Origin: Hungatella sp.
GTDB taxonomy: Bacteria; Bacillota; Clostridia; Lachnospirales; Lachnospiraceae
Assembly (NCBI GenBank): GCA_022798105.1
Contig: JAAWLV010000006.1
Coordinates: 1-33,008, forward strand
Direction of reading: 5' to 3'
Length of the DNA: 33,008 nucleotides
Shown here: positions 20,340-28,042 of the stretch, piece after piece
Numbering within the stretch: the stretch's first letter is position 1
Layout: the number at the start of each line of letters is the position of its first letter
Program-made: the position numbers and the translations under genes
Notes under the pieces: generated by a model
Database searches by the model: none
Told to the model about the DNA's origin: nothing
What the model saw: the letters and a program-made list of their open reading frames with translations, nothing else

Positions 20340-22925
20340 ATGGGTTATTCAAGGGAGCCCTTTAAACAGGCCGGCGAAGGTGCGCCGGATGTCACGGGAC
20401 ATGAGCAGCAGGGCTATATCAAGAGCGTTCAGGACCTGGAGGCTGTTATCAATGAAGGACTCCGCGCCGCCCTGCTGGAGGAGACCCCGGATCAGTCGCT
20501 GAACGTGTTGTTAGAGCACCTTGGAAAAGCGCTGAACGGGGAACGGACTTACATATTTGAGAAAAATGAGACCGGCGGCGACGACAACACCTATGAGTGG
20601 GTGGCTGAAGGGGTAAAACCGGAACAGGACAGTCTTCAAAATGTCCCCCGGGAAGTGTGCGCCGTCTGGTACCGGAATTTCAGCGTGGGCAGACATATCA
20701 TCATCAAGGATCTGGAAGACACCCGTGAGACTGATCCTCTGATGTATGACACCCTGAAACGGCAGAACATCCACTCTCTCGTGGTGGTTCCCCTGTACGA
20801 TAACAAAAAGCCCATAGGCTTTTTCGGCGTGGACAATCCGCCGGTAAAGTCACTGGAATTCACGTCAAACATGCTCCAGACCACGGCATATTTTATCGTG
20901 TCCTCCTTAAAACGGCGCAACCTGGTCCGTGAGCTCCAAAAGCGGAGCTACAACGTCCTCCACGCTTTGAGTGTGGACTATCTGGGTATCTATCAGGTAA
21001 ACTTTGACACGGACGAATGCCAGATATACCGGGACAACGAGCGGCTGAGGATGGATTGGGCCGTCAACTTTGAGGAAGGCTATGAGACGGCTATGGAGCG
21101 GTATATCGCCCGGTATGTGATCCCGCGGGATCAAAAGCGGCTGCAGACCGTGACGAAAAAAGACTATGTGCTGTCCCAGCTTAAGACCAATAAGAAGTTC
21201 TACATCCGCTATCAGGTCAACGACAATTCCTACGGGCTGAAACATTTGGAGATCCATTTTTCCGCCACCGGCAAAGCGGGGGAGGAGAACCAGGTTATTT
21301 TTGCCCAGCGGGATGTAAACGCCGTGGTGGAGCAGGAGGAGAAGTACAAGCTGGAGGCCAGACAGAGCCTGGAGGATATCCTGGAGGGCGCCAGAACCGG
21401 TATTTGGACCATTGAACTGGAGGAAGGCTGCCAGCCCCGGATGTACCCGGACCGGACGATGCGCATACTTCTGGGAGTATCGGAGGAGATCGGGCCGGAG
21501 GAGTGCTACCGGCGCTGGTTTGAAAACATTGAGCCCGACTATGTGGAGATGGTCCAGGAATCGGTGAAGGAAATGCTGGAAAACGGGCGCTGCGAGGTGA
21601 TCTACCCCTGGAATCACCCCCAGCTTGGAAGGATTTATGTCCGCTGCGGCGGTGTTCCCGACAAGAAGTTCAAAAAGCCGGGCGCATGTCTCAACGGCTA
21701 CCATCAGGACATCACGGAGACCATGATGACGCGGAAAAAGCAGGAACAGGCTATCATGGAGCTTCTGGAGAAAGTCCGCCGGGCAAACTCGGCAAAGAGC
21801 GAGTTCCTCTCCCACATGTCCCACGATCTCCGCACGCCTATTAACGGAATCCTGGGAATGCTGGCCGTCATGGAGAAGAGCCAGGATGATCAAAAGCGCC
21901 AGAGCCAGTGCCGGGAAAATATCCGTGTGTCGGCGCAGCACCTTCTGTCCCTGGTCAACGACGTTCTCGAGATCAGCAAGCTGGAAAGCGGAAGGCCCAC
22001 GGTCAAGGAGGAACCCTTTGATCTTCAAAAGACCCTGAAAAACTGCATCACCATCCTGTCCGCCCAGGCCCAGGAGGCCGGGATCCGGCTGGAGTTTGAG
22101 GCCGGCGCCCTGCATCACACCAGGCTTCTGGGCAATCCTCTGCACATAAAGCAGATCCTGATGAATATTATAGACAATGCCATCAAGTACAACCAGTCCG
22201 GCGGCTCCGTGTTTGTCCGAGCCGCGGAGACTGCCTGCAAAAACGGGATTGCAGATTACCGGTTTGTGATTGAAGACACCGGTATCGGTATCGGGGAAGA
22301 TTTCAAAAAACACATTTTCGAACCCTTTTCCCAGGAGCACCAGGGCGCCAGAACCCATTACAACGGCGTTGGGCTTGGCATGTTCATCGTAAAGAAACTG
22401 GTGGATCAGATGAAGGGGACCATAGAGGTTGACAGCCGGGTCGGCACGGGAAGCGTAATCAGCATTACCCTGCCAATCCAAGTGGACGGGGCGTTAAACG
22501 AGCCTTCCAAGGAAGAAGAGAACCTTGTGCCAGGCGATGTTTCGGGAATGTGTGTCCTTTTGGTGGAGGACAATGAGATTAACTGTGAGATCGTGGAATT
22601 TATGCTGGGGCAGGCAGGCGCCAAGGTGGTGACTGCCAACGACGGAAAAGCGGCTGTAGACGCCTTTTCGGCATCCGCTCCGGGAACCTTCCACTGCGTG
22701 CTTATGGATTTGATGATGCCGGTTATGAGCGGATATGAGGCGTCCCGCGTGATCCGCGGCCTGGACCGCCCTGACGCCAAAACCGTGCCCATCATAGCCC
22801 TGTCGGCCAACGCATTTGAAGAGGACGTGGCAATGGCAAAGGCCGCCGGGATGAATGAGCATCTGGCAAAACCCATGGATATCAACAAACTGTTCAAGGT
22901 CATGCAGCGGCTGAACGGCCGCTGA
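20340..22925 (+). CDS. Hybrid sensor histidine kinase with GAF domain and C-terminal receiver
   Basis: 861 aa, predicted soluble. A GAF domain covers about 35-195 (LNVLLEHLGKALNGERTYIFEK...HSLVVVPLYDNKKPIGFFGVDNP), then two PAS-like regions (about 205-340 and 345-460), a short coiled coil, HisKA with H495 in SHMSHDLRTPINGIL, an HATPase domain (NIIDNAIKYNQSGG, EDTGIGIGEDF, YNGVGLGMFIVKKL) and a receiver with D790 in VLMDLMMPVMSG and K in AKPMD. CGGAGG at 20326-20331 is 8 bases before the ATG. The lack of membrane helices points to an intracellular signal or ligand. Phosphotransfer from its receiver would need an Hpt partner, not seen here. The GAF type resembles those in Lachnospiraceae kinase/diguanylate cyclase sets, and the nearby PleD-like protein is a candidate target. 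Confidence 0.93.
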   Translation: MGYSREPFKQAGEGAPDVTGHEQQGYIKSVQDLEAVINEGLRAALLEETPDQSLNVLLEHLGKALNGERTYIFEKNETGGDDNTYEWVAEGVKPEQDSLQNVPREVCAVWYRNFSVGRHIIIKDLEDTRETDPLMYDTLKRQNIHSLVVVPLYDNKKPIGFFGVDNPPVKSLEFTSNMLQTTAYFIVSSLKRRNLVRELQKRSYNVLHALSVDYLGIYQVNFDTDECQIYRDNERLRMDWAVNFEEGYETAMERYIARYVIPRDQKRLQTVTKKDYVLSQLKTNKKFYIRYQVNDNSYGLKHLEIHFSATGKAGEENQVIFAQRDVNAVVEQEEKYKLEARQSLEDILEGARTGIWTIELEEGCQPRMYPDRTMRILLGVSEEIGPEECYRRWFENIEPDYVEMVQESVKEMLENGRCEVIYPWNHPQLGRIYVRCGGVPDKKFKKPGACLNGYHQDITETMMTRKKQEQAIMELLEKVRRANSAKSEFLSHMSHDLRTPINGILGMLAVMEKSQDDQKRQSQCRENIRVSAQHLLSLVNDVLEISKLESGRPTVKEEPFDLQKTLKNCITILSAQAQEAGIRLEFEAGALHHTRLLGNPLHIKQILMNIIDNAIKYNQSGGSVFVRAAETACKNGIADYRFVIEDTGIGIGEDFKKHIFEPFSQEHQGARTHYNGVGLGMFIVKKLVDQMKGTIEVDSRVGTGSVISITLPIQVDGALNEPSKEEENLVPGDVSGMCVLLVEDNEINCEIVEFMLGQAGAKVVTANDGKAAVDAFSASAPGTFHCVLMDLMMPVMSGYEASRVIRGLDRPDAKTVPIIALSANAFEEDVAMAKAAGMNEHLAKPMDINKLFKVMQRLNGR

Positions 22926-22929
22926 AACT

Positions 22930-22961
22930 GGGCGGGAAACCTTTTTAAGGCTTTCCCGCCC
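22930..22961 (+). terminator. Hairpin after the kinase gene
   Basis: GGGCGGGAAA (22930-22939) and TTTCCCGCCC (22952-22961), 10-bp perfect stem with an inner CCTT/AAGG, 4 bases after the stop codon. No T run follows, so it may be a weak terminator or an RNA-stabilising stem. Confidence 0.55.
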
Positions 22962-23107
22962 TGATTGTATGCCGGCAGAGACGAAAAAAAGATTTTTACA
23001 TATTTCATTTATTTTTCCTGTCACACGCCGGGCTTTCGGTTGTCTAATAGGATGCAGGGGATAAATCCCTGACAAAAGGCTGTCTGAAAACAGCAGAAAG
23101 AGAGGAA

Positions 23108-23965
23108 ATGATGAACCACTCAACAGACAACGAACTCCTGGTATTGATTGACCAGGCTGTGGCGGGGGACAAGCATTCTCTGGAAATCGTCCTTGGGGGC
23201 ATACAGGATCTGGTGTTTAACCTGTCCCTTCGGATGCTGGGAACCTTTTCCGACGCGGAGGACGCTTCCCAGGATATTTTGCTGAAGGTTATGACCCACC
23301 TGTCATCGTTTAAGAAGGAGAGCCGTTTTTCCACCTGGGTATTTGCCATCGCGGTAAACCATCTGAAAAACTATAAGAAACACATGTTCGCCCAATATCC
23401 GTTAAACTTTGAATACTATGGAGATGATATTCTCCACGCAAAGATAGAGGAGGTGCCGGATCTGACTCAGGATGTGGAGAAGGCGGTTCTGGCTCAGGAG
23501 CTGAAGCTGTCCTGCACCAATGTGATGCTCCAGTGCCTGGACACGGAAAGCAGATGTATCTTTATTCTGGGAACCATGTTTCAGGTTGACAGCCGCATTG
23601 CCGGAGATATCTTAGGAATCACGCCCCAGGCCTACCGGCAGAGACTGTCCAGGGTGCGAAAGAAGATGGCGGATTTTTTGAGGGAATACTGCGGTGAGTA
23701 CGGGACCGGAAACTGCCGCTGCGAAAAAAGGGTCAACTACGCCATCCAAAACCACCGGATCCATCCTTCCAGCCTGGATTTTCACAATGCCGTTCCCAAA
23801 AAAGTGGTCCTTGACGTAACCGCTGCCATGGAGGAGATCGATGACATTTCCCAGGAATTCTCCTTCTGCCGGACCTATGAATCCCCGGAAAGGCTGAAGC
23901 GGTTTGTGGAAGACTTTTTAAATGGAGCACCTTTTTCGGTTGTGGAAAACGGGCAGAAAGGATAA
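23108..23965 (+). CDS. ECF-like sigma-70 family factor with C-terminal extension
   Basis: 285 aa. Region 2 (about 25-90) has the ECF-like LVFNLSLRMLGTFSDAEDASQDILLKVMTHLSSFKKESRFSTWVFAIAVNHLKNYKK. Region 4 (about 135-200) has CLDTESRCIFILGTMFQVDSRIAGDILGITPQAYRQRLSRVRKKM, a helix-turn-helix for the -35 element. About 85 residues follow, starting with a small cysteine cluster (CGEYGTGNCRCEKR), which is longer than a plain ECF factor and may be a sensing or self-inhibiting tail. No membrane anti-sigma gene is adjacent. Two consecutive ATG codons are possible; 23111 is better spaced from GAGG (23102-23105). The DUF2461 gene follows after 10 bases and is likely co-transcribed. Confidence 0.85.
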   Translation: MMNHSTDNELLVLIDQAVAGDKHSLEIVLGGIQDLVFNLSLRMLGTFSDAEDASQDILLKVMTHLSSFKKESRFSTWVFAIAVNHLKNYKKHMFAQYPLNFEYYGDDILHAKIEEVPDLTQDVEKAVLAQELKLSCTNVMLQCLDTESRCIFILGTMFQVDSRIAGDILGITPQAYRQRLSRVRKKMADFLREYCGEYGTGNCRCEKRVNYAIQNHRIHPSSLDFHNAVPKKVVLDVTAAMEEIDDISQEFSFCRTYESPERLKRFVEDFLNGAPFSVVENGQKG

Positions 23966-23975
23966 GGGAGAGAAC

Positions 23976-24659
23976 ATGGACACCAAAAAAATATTGACGT
24001 ATCTTGAAAATCTGAGGGAGAACAATAACCGGGAGTGGTATCACGCCCACAAGCAGGAATACAGGGAAGCCAACGGGGAATTTGAAGCCCTGATACAGGA
24101 ACTGATCGAAGGAATCGGGGAATTTGACCCAGCCATCCTTCACAATGAACCGAAAAACCTGACCTTTAAACTGGTGAGAGATACCAGGTTCAGCCACGAC
24201 AAATCCCCCTACAATCCCACATTCCGGGCTCATATCTCCGCCATGGGCAAGCTTCCGGTGCCGGTAGGGTATTACCTGATGATCAAACCGGGAAACGGAT
24301 CTTTTCTGGGAGGCGGGCTGTTTGCGGATATGTTTAAGGACGCCACTGCCATGGTTCGGAATTTTATCGCCGCAAACGGCAGGGAGTGGGAGGAGCTTAT
24401 ACAGGCGCCGGATTTTCAAACCCTGTTTACCGTGCAGGGAACGGCACTGAAAAATGTCCCGGCCGGCTTTGACAAAGAACACCCCCAGGCTTCCTACTTA
24501 AAGTTTAAAAGCTGGTACCTGGAATACCCGGTTTCCGATGAGGAGATCTTGGCGGGGGTGGCGTTTGCCGGACAGGCGGTAAAGATTTTTAAGGCAATGA
24601 AGCCGTTTAATGACTATTTAAACCGGGCCCTTGAAGGGTTTTCGATGCCTTCAAGATAG
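23976..24659 (+). CDS. DUF2461 family protein (TIGR02453)
   Basis: 227 aa soluble protein. The family signature is plain: LENLRENNNREWYHAHKQEY near the N-terminus, LVRDTRFSHDKSPYNPTFRAHIS in the middle, then GYYLMIKPGNGSFLGGGLF. Function in bacteria is not established. ATG 23976 follows an AAGGGAGAG site, and the gene sits 10 bases after the sigma factor, suggesting one transcript. An in-frame start further left would overlap the sigma gene. No membrane segment or signal peptide. Confidence 0.88.
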   Translation: MDTKKILTYLENLRENNNREWYHAHKQEYREANGEFEALIQELIEGIGEFDPAILHNEPKNLTFKLVRDTRFSHDKSPYNPTFRAHISAMGKLPVPVGYYLMIKPGNGSFLGGGLFADMFKDATAMVRNFIAANGREWEELIQAPDFQTLFTVQGTALKNVPAGFDKEHPQASYLKFKSWYLEYPVSDEEILAGVAFAGQAVKIFKAMKPFNDYLNRALEGFSMPSR

Positions 24660-24668
24660 GAGCATGAC

Positions 24669-24712
24669 GGGGGCACCGCTTATCATCTGATTTGATGCTT
24701 TGCGGCGCCCCC
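24669..24712 (-). terminator. Long hairpin between the converging DUF2461 and tRNA-Val genes
   Basis: Arms 24669-24679 and 24702-24712, 11 bp. On the - strand all positions pair (one G-U); on the + strand one is an A-C mismatch, so the RNA from the tRNA side folds better. It may serve both converging transcripts. No T run on either side. Confidence 0.5.
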
Positions 24713-24730
24713 TGCAATAAACAATCTGCG

Positions 24731-24803
24731 TGGAGACAACAGGGCTCGAACCTGCGACCCTTTACACGTCAAGCAAATGCTCTCCCAGCTGAGCTATGTC
24801 TCC
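24731..24803 (-). tRNA. tRNA-Val (anticodon GAC)
   Basis: 73-nt cloverleaf on the - strand. Acceptor arm GGAGACA/TGTCTCC, D arm AGCTCAGCTGGGAGAGC, anticodon stem TTTGC/GTAAA with loop TTGACGT giving GAC at 34-36, variable region, and T arm with GGTTCGAGCC. The discriminator is A; the 3' CCA is not encoded. No integrase or attachment duplication lies next to it. Confidence 0.95.
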
Positions 24804-24812
24804 AATACCTTT

Positions 24813-24840
24813 ATTTTATCATGTTATTTCAGATAGTCAA
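24813..24840 (-). promoter_or_regulatory. Promoter of tRNA-Val
   Basis: On the - strand TTGACT (24835-24840) and TAAAAT (24813-24818), 16-bp spacer, ending 10 bases before the first tRNA base. It stands back to back with the antiterminator promoter. Confidence 0.6.
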
Positions 24841-24905
24841 GCTGTTAATTATAAATTTTGAATTGACGGAATTTTTTGACGGAATTTTTTGACAGCTAAT
24901 GGGGC

Positions 24906-24934
24906 TTGACATCTCGTCCGTTTCATGGTAGTAT
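24906..24934 (+). promoter_or_regulatory. Promoter of the antiterminator/PTS operon
   Basis: TTGACA (24906-24911) and TAGTAT (24929-24934), 17-bp spacer. The expected start near 24941 puts the RNA antiterminator site at the very 5' end of the transcript, as in other bgl/lic leaders. Confidence 0.7.
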
Positions 24935-24945
24935 TTTTTTAACTT

Positions 24946-24975
24946 GGATTGTAACTGTAGGAAGCAGGCAAGACC
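24946..24975 (+). promoter_or_regulatory. RNA antiterminator (RAT) site 1
   Basis: GGATTGTAACTGTAGGAAGC followed by AGGCAAGACC matches the LicT/BglG-family target (GGATTGTTACTG...GCAGGCAAAACC). Its 3' end overlaps the 5' arm of the terminator that follows, so protein binding would prevent the terminator from forming. It precedes the antiterminator's own gene, giving self-regulation. Confidence 0.88.
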
Positions 24976-25018
24976 AGAATGACATAGAATTATTTCTATG
25001 TTCTTTTGGTCTTTTTTT
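24970..25018 (+). terminator. Conditional terminator overlapping RAT 1
   Basis: AAGACCA (24970-24976) pairs with TGGTCTT (25007-25013); inside, ACATAGAA pairs with TTCTATGT. A run of T ends at 25018. The overlap with RAT 1 makes the two structures mutually exclusive. Confidence 0.88.
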
Positions 25019-25083
25019 GTTCCATAAAAAGGTGTTCGAAAGGTGTTTGTCAAGACGTATAAACAGATAAGGTGGAAGGGCGA

Positions 25084-25929
25084 ATGAAAATAAAAAAGGT
25101 CTACAATAACAATATCGTCCTGGTAGAAGATGAGAAACAGCTGGAGATGATTCTTTTAGGCGTGGGGATCGCATTTAAAAAGAAGGCCGGGGAAGAGGTG
25201 AATCCTGAACTGGCTGAAAAACGATTTGTCATCGATTCCCCTTCACGCACCAATCAGTTTGTAGAATTGATGAATGAGATTCCGCCGAATCATCTGGAAT
25301 TGTCTCATCGAATTATCGAGGACGCACAGAAACGCCTGAATGTACAGTTTTCAGACATGATTTATATTGGCCTGACAGATCATATTAACTATGCATTGCA
25401 CCGATATAAGCAGAATCTGACGCTGAAGAATCAGCTTCTCTGGGAGATTAAGAGATTTTATCCAAGGGAGTTTGAGGCTGCGAAAGCGGCGCTGAAAATC
25501 ATCGGCTACTATGAGAATATCTATCTTCCGGAGGATGAAGCCGGTTATATTGCGCTTCACTTTGTAAACGCCTCTCAGGACGGCGAAGAGATGGAGACAA
25601 CCATTCTTGTAACACAGACCGTGCAGGATGTTGTGAAACTGATCCAGGATTATTTTTCCATTGTCCTGGACGAAACCGGTCTGGACTATGAAAGGCTGGT
25701 AACACATATCCGTTATTTTGCACACCGCCTGCTGGCAAAAGAGATACCGGACGGAAACGGCGATGTTCTGTTTGACCAGGTGAGGGGGATCTACCCCCAA
25801 AGTTTTGGCTGTGTGCTCAAGATCAATGAGTATTTTCAGGAGTATTTCCATACGGAGATAACAAGAGAAGAGCAGACATACCTTATGCTGCATATTGGCA
25901 GGGCGGTTGCGCGGGGAAAACGCAAATAA
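25084..25929 (+). CDS. licT: PRD-containing transcription antiterminator (LicT/BglG family)
   Basis: 281 aa: RNA-binding CAT domain (1-55, MKIKKVYNNNIVLVEDE...), PRD1 (about 65-170) and PRD2 (about 175-281). The regulatory histidines are all present at the usual places: H100 and H159 in PRD1, H208 and H270 in PRD2. In the family, phosphorylation by the sugar-specific EII inhibits through PRD1, and HPr phosphorylation activates through PRD2. Active dimers bind RAT RNA and allow read-through. RAT sites occur before this gene and before the PTS genes, so it controls both. ATG 25084 is chosen because family members begin MxIKKVxNNN. The symbol is by family resemblance to Bacillus licT. Confidence 0.93.
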   Translation: MKIKKVYNNNIVLVEDEKQLEMILLGVGIAFKKKAGEEVNPELAEKRFVIDSPSRTNQFVELMNEIPPNHLELSHRIIEDAQKRLNVQFSDMIYIGLTDHINYALHRYKQNLTLKNQLLWEIKRFYPREFEAAKAALKIIGYYENIYLPEDEAGYIALHFVNASQDGEEMETTILVTQTVQDVVKLIQDYFSIVLDETGLDYERLVTHIRYFAHRLLAKEIPDGNGDVLFDQVRGIYPQSFGCVLKINEYFQEYFHTEITREEQTYLMLHIGRAVARGKRK

Positions 25930-25940
25930 CAGAATACTTT

Positions 25941-25971
25941 GGATTGTAACCGCATAAATGCGGGCAAGACC
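25941..25971 (+). promoter_or_regulatory. RNA antiterminator (RAT) site 2
   Basis: GGATTGTAACCGCATAAATG followed by CGGGCAAGACC, a second LicT-type target with the same conserved ends as RAT 1 but a compensated stem (CCGCA/TGCGG). It starts 11 bases after the antiterminator stop and controls entry into the PTS genes. I see no separate promoter in front of it. Confidence 0.88.
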
Positions 25972-26018
25972 GGAAGCTTGGGCGGCCTGTGGCGTCCGGC
26001 TGTTTTCCGGTCTTTTTT
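25966..26018 (+). terminator. Conditional terminator overlapping RAT 2
   Basis: AAGACCGGAA (25966-25975) pairs perfectly with TTCCGGTCTT (26005-26014), followed by T's to 26018. The 5' arm shares bases with RAT 2. The remaining 115 bases up to the EIIB gene hold only a small CTGCC/GGCAG hairpin and the ribosome site. Confidence 0.9.
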
Positions 26019-26133
26019 ATTCCAAGGGCGCATCAGTCCCCGCACGTTTGTCACAATGTACAACCAATCTGCCACAAAGGCAGGTGCAGGAGAGATTCCG
26101 AGAGTACATCACAAACAATAGGAGGATTTAAAC

Positions 26134-26388
26134 ATGAATGAACGGAAAATGGCGGAACAGATTTTATATTATGCGGGAGGGGCAGAAAATATTGTTTTTA
26201 TGACCACCTGTACCATTCGGCTTCGCCTGGTTTTAAAGGATGCAGAAAAAATGGATGTGGAGGGGGTAAAGAAGGTTGAGGGCATCAGCGATGTTATCAT
26301 CCGCCAGGGGATGCATCAGCTGGTCATTGGTTTGAATGCAGGGAAGGTTCTTGCCGAGATTAAAAAACTACAGGAAACCATTTCATAA
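26134..26388 (+). CDS. Free-standing PTS EIIB domain (glucose/beta-glucoside superfamily)
   Basis: 84 aa, one complete EIIB domain. C26 in TTCTIRLRL corresponds to the phosphocysteine of the HCATRLR motif; the usual preceding His is Thr here. GISDVIIRQGMHQLVIGLNAGKV matches the conserved second half. TAGGAGG precedes the ATG by 8 bases. The next gene, 17 bases on, encodes an EIIBCA with its own EIIB, so the operon carries two EIIB units. The free unit could serve another EIIC, substitute for or regulate the fused one, or phosphorylate the antiterminator; the sequence does not decide. Confidence 0.88.
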   Translation: MNERKMAEQILYYAGGAENIVFMTTCTIRLRLVLKDAEKMDVEGVKKVEGISDVIIRQGMHQLVIGLNAGKVLAEIKKLQETIS

Positions 26389-26405
26389 AAAAGGAGGGTG
26401 TAACT

Positions 26406-28022
26406 ATGAAGTACGAAACGCTTGCAAAAGCACTGGTCGCAGCAGTCGGCGGCAAAGAAAATATTGCCGGCCTGGAGCACTGTATGACGAGGCTGAGATT
26501 TACCTTAAGGGAGCCGTCAAAAGCCGATGATGAGGCAGTTGAGAAGCTGGAAGGCGTTATACAGCTGATTAAGAAAGGCGGCCAGCATCAGGTTGTCATC
26601 GGCCAGCATGTCCGTGATGTTTATCTGGATGTATGCAGGGCTGCAGGAATCAGCGAAGAGGAGGGCGCGGTTAAAAAGGCGGGAAAAATGATGATGGCGG
26701 CCCTGATGGCCTGTGCGCTGGTTCATCCCAACTGGAATGCGGTGGCTCAGACAGCGCCCCAGATAATCGGAAGCTTCTGGTATTTGCCGGTATTCGGAAT
26801 TAAGTATACCTCTTCCCTGATTCCGTCTATTCTGGTTGTATATGTATTGAGCAGGGTAGAACATTTCCTGAAAACCCGCCTGCCGGGGGTTATCGAAGGC
26901 ATTATGACGCCATTTTTAACGTTGCTGATTATGACCCCGCTGACCTTTGTCGTGCTGGCTCCGATTATGGGCATTCTGTCTATTTACTTGGGAGATGCGT
27001 TATTGTGGATCTACAATACCTTCGGTATGTTTGGCATTGCCATCATGAGCATTATCTATCCGTGGATTGTGGCAACCGGCACACACGCGCCTCTGGCTCT
27101 GGCAGGTATGCAGATCCTGTCTCAAAGCGGATATGACCCGTTCTCCAGGACTCTGACCCTGACCGCCAACATGGCACAGGGCTCTGCTGCCATAGCCTGC
27201 GCAGTAAAAACAAAGGATAAAGCGTTCCGAAATACCGCAATGTCCGCAGCCTTCACCGCTTTCTTTGCCGGTATAACCGAACCCTGTATTTACGGTGTAA
27301 CCCTGAAAAAGAAGAAGCCTATGTATGCGGTTATGATCGGCTGCGCGGCCGGCGGTTTATATGCAGGTTACGCAGGTCTGAAGGCATTTGCCTTTATGAC
27401 GCCCAGTATCATCAACTTCCCCATGTGGATCGGCGAAGGAAGCTACAGGAACCTGATCCACGCAGGAATCACGGCTCTGATCAGCATCGTTGTAACCTTT
27501 GCGGCTACCTGGCTGTTAGGTTTCGATGATACGCCCGAAGGTCAGACAGTGGGCCGTGAAATCATTCAGACTCCCGTAGAGGGTCAGGTTGTTGCACTAA
27601 AGGATGTGGACGACGACGCTTTTTCTTCTGAAAAGCTGGGAAGGGGTGCTGCAGTCATTCCCGCTGACGGAAACGTGTACGCTCCTGCAGACGGTACGGT
27701 TTCCGCGGTATTTGACAGCAAGCACGCAATCGGAATGATAACTGACAGCGGGATTGAGCTATTGATCCATATCGGAATTGACACTGTAACCCTGGAGGGC
27801 AAACCTTTCAGGCAGTATGTTAAAAAGGGCGACGCCGTAAAGAAAGGCGATCTGCTCATTGAATTTGACAAAGATGAAATTGCCAAAGAGGGGCTCAATG
27901 ATATTACCATGGTAGTTGTGCTCAATACCGGAGCATTTGAATCGGTAACACCTGCCAAAGAGCAGCTGGTGATGAAGGGCAGTGAACTGATTACGGTGAC
28001 GTTTGCCGACAAAAAAGCTTGA
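26406..28022 (+). CDS. PTS beta-glucoside-type EIIBCA with a shortened EIIC
   Basis: 538 aa. EIIB 1-90 with phosphocysteine C26 in EHCMTRLRF; EIIC about 100-380 with GITEP at 289-293; EIIA about 395-535 with KHAIGM (H440) and the phosphohistidine H455 in ELLIHIGIDTV. The order is that of BglF/BglP permeases, which import and phosphorylate beta-glucosides. Family members are usually about 610-640 aa. Here the first EIIC helices, with the conserved GIFxPILPALxGAGxxKG stretch, are missing: EIIB's linker (EEEGAVKKAGK) runs straight into what is normally the third membrane segment (MMMAALMACALVHPNW). The frame is intact and the domain ends are clean, so this is an in-frame deletion or an unusual subtype. 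AAGGAGGG lies 8 bases before the ATG. Confidence 0.9.
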   Translation: MKYETLAKALVAAVGGKENIAGLEHCMTRLRFTLREPSKADDEAVEKLEGVIQLIKKGGQHQVVIGQHVRDVYLDVCRAAGISEEEGAVKKAGKMMMAALMACALVHPNWNAVAQTAPQIIGSFWYLPVFGIKYTSSLIPSILVVYVLSRVEHFLKTRLPGVIEGIMTPFLTLLIMTPLTFVVLAPIMGILSIYLGDALLWIYNTFGMFGIAIMSIIYPWIVATGTHAPLALAGMQILSQSGYDPFSRTLTLTANMAQGSAAIACAVKTKDKAFRNTAMSAAFTAFFAGITEPCIYGVTLKKKKPMYAVMIGCAAGGLYAGYAGLKAFAFMTPSIINFPMWIGEGSYRNLIHAGITALISIVVTFAATWLLGFDDTPEGQTVGREIIQTPVEGQVVALKDVDDDAFSSEKLGRGAAVIPADGNVYAPADGTVSAVFDSKHAIGMITDSGIELLIHIGIDTVTLEGKPFRQYVKKGDAVKKGDLLIEFDKDEIAKEGLNDITMVVVLNTGAFESVTPAKEQLVMKGSELITVTFADKKA

Positions 28023-28042
28023 CAATTCAGGAGGAATCTGCA

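Noticed and set aside
20907-22481. A 524-codon open frame on the - strand inside the hybrid kinase
   Set aside because: The + strand frame has GAF, HisKA, HATPase and receiver motifs; the antisense frame has no domain or ribosome site and reflects codon bias.
24692-24892. A 66-codon + strand open frame
   Set aside because: It runs antisense through the tRNA-Val gene and has no ribosome site.
25966-26018. Riboswitch before the PTS genes
   Set aside because: The GGATTGTAAC...GGCAAGACC pattern and overlapping terminator fit a protein-bound RAT site, and a LicT-type protein gene lies next to it.
25939-26121. A 60-codon + strand open frame between the antiterminator and EIIB genes
   Set aside because: It covers RAT 2 and its terminator, which explain the sequence; it lacks a ribosome site.
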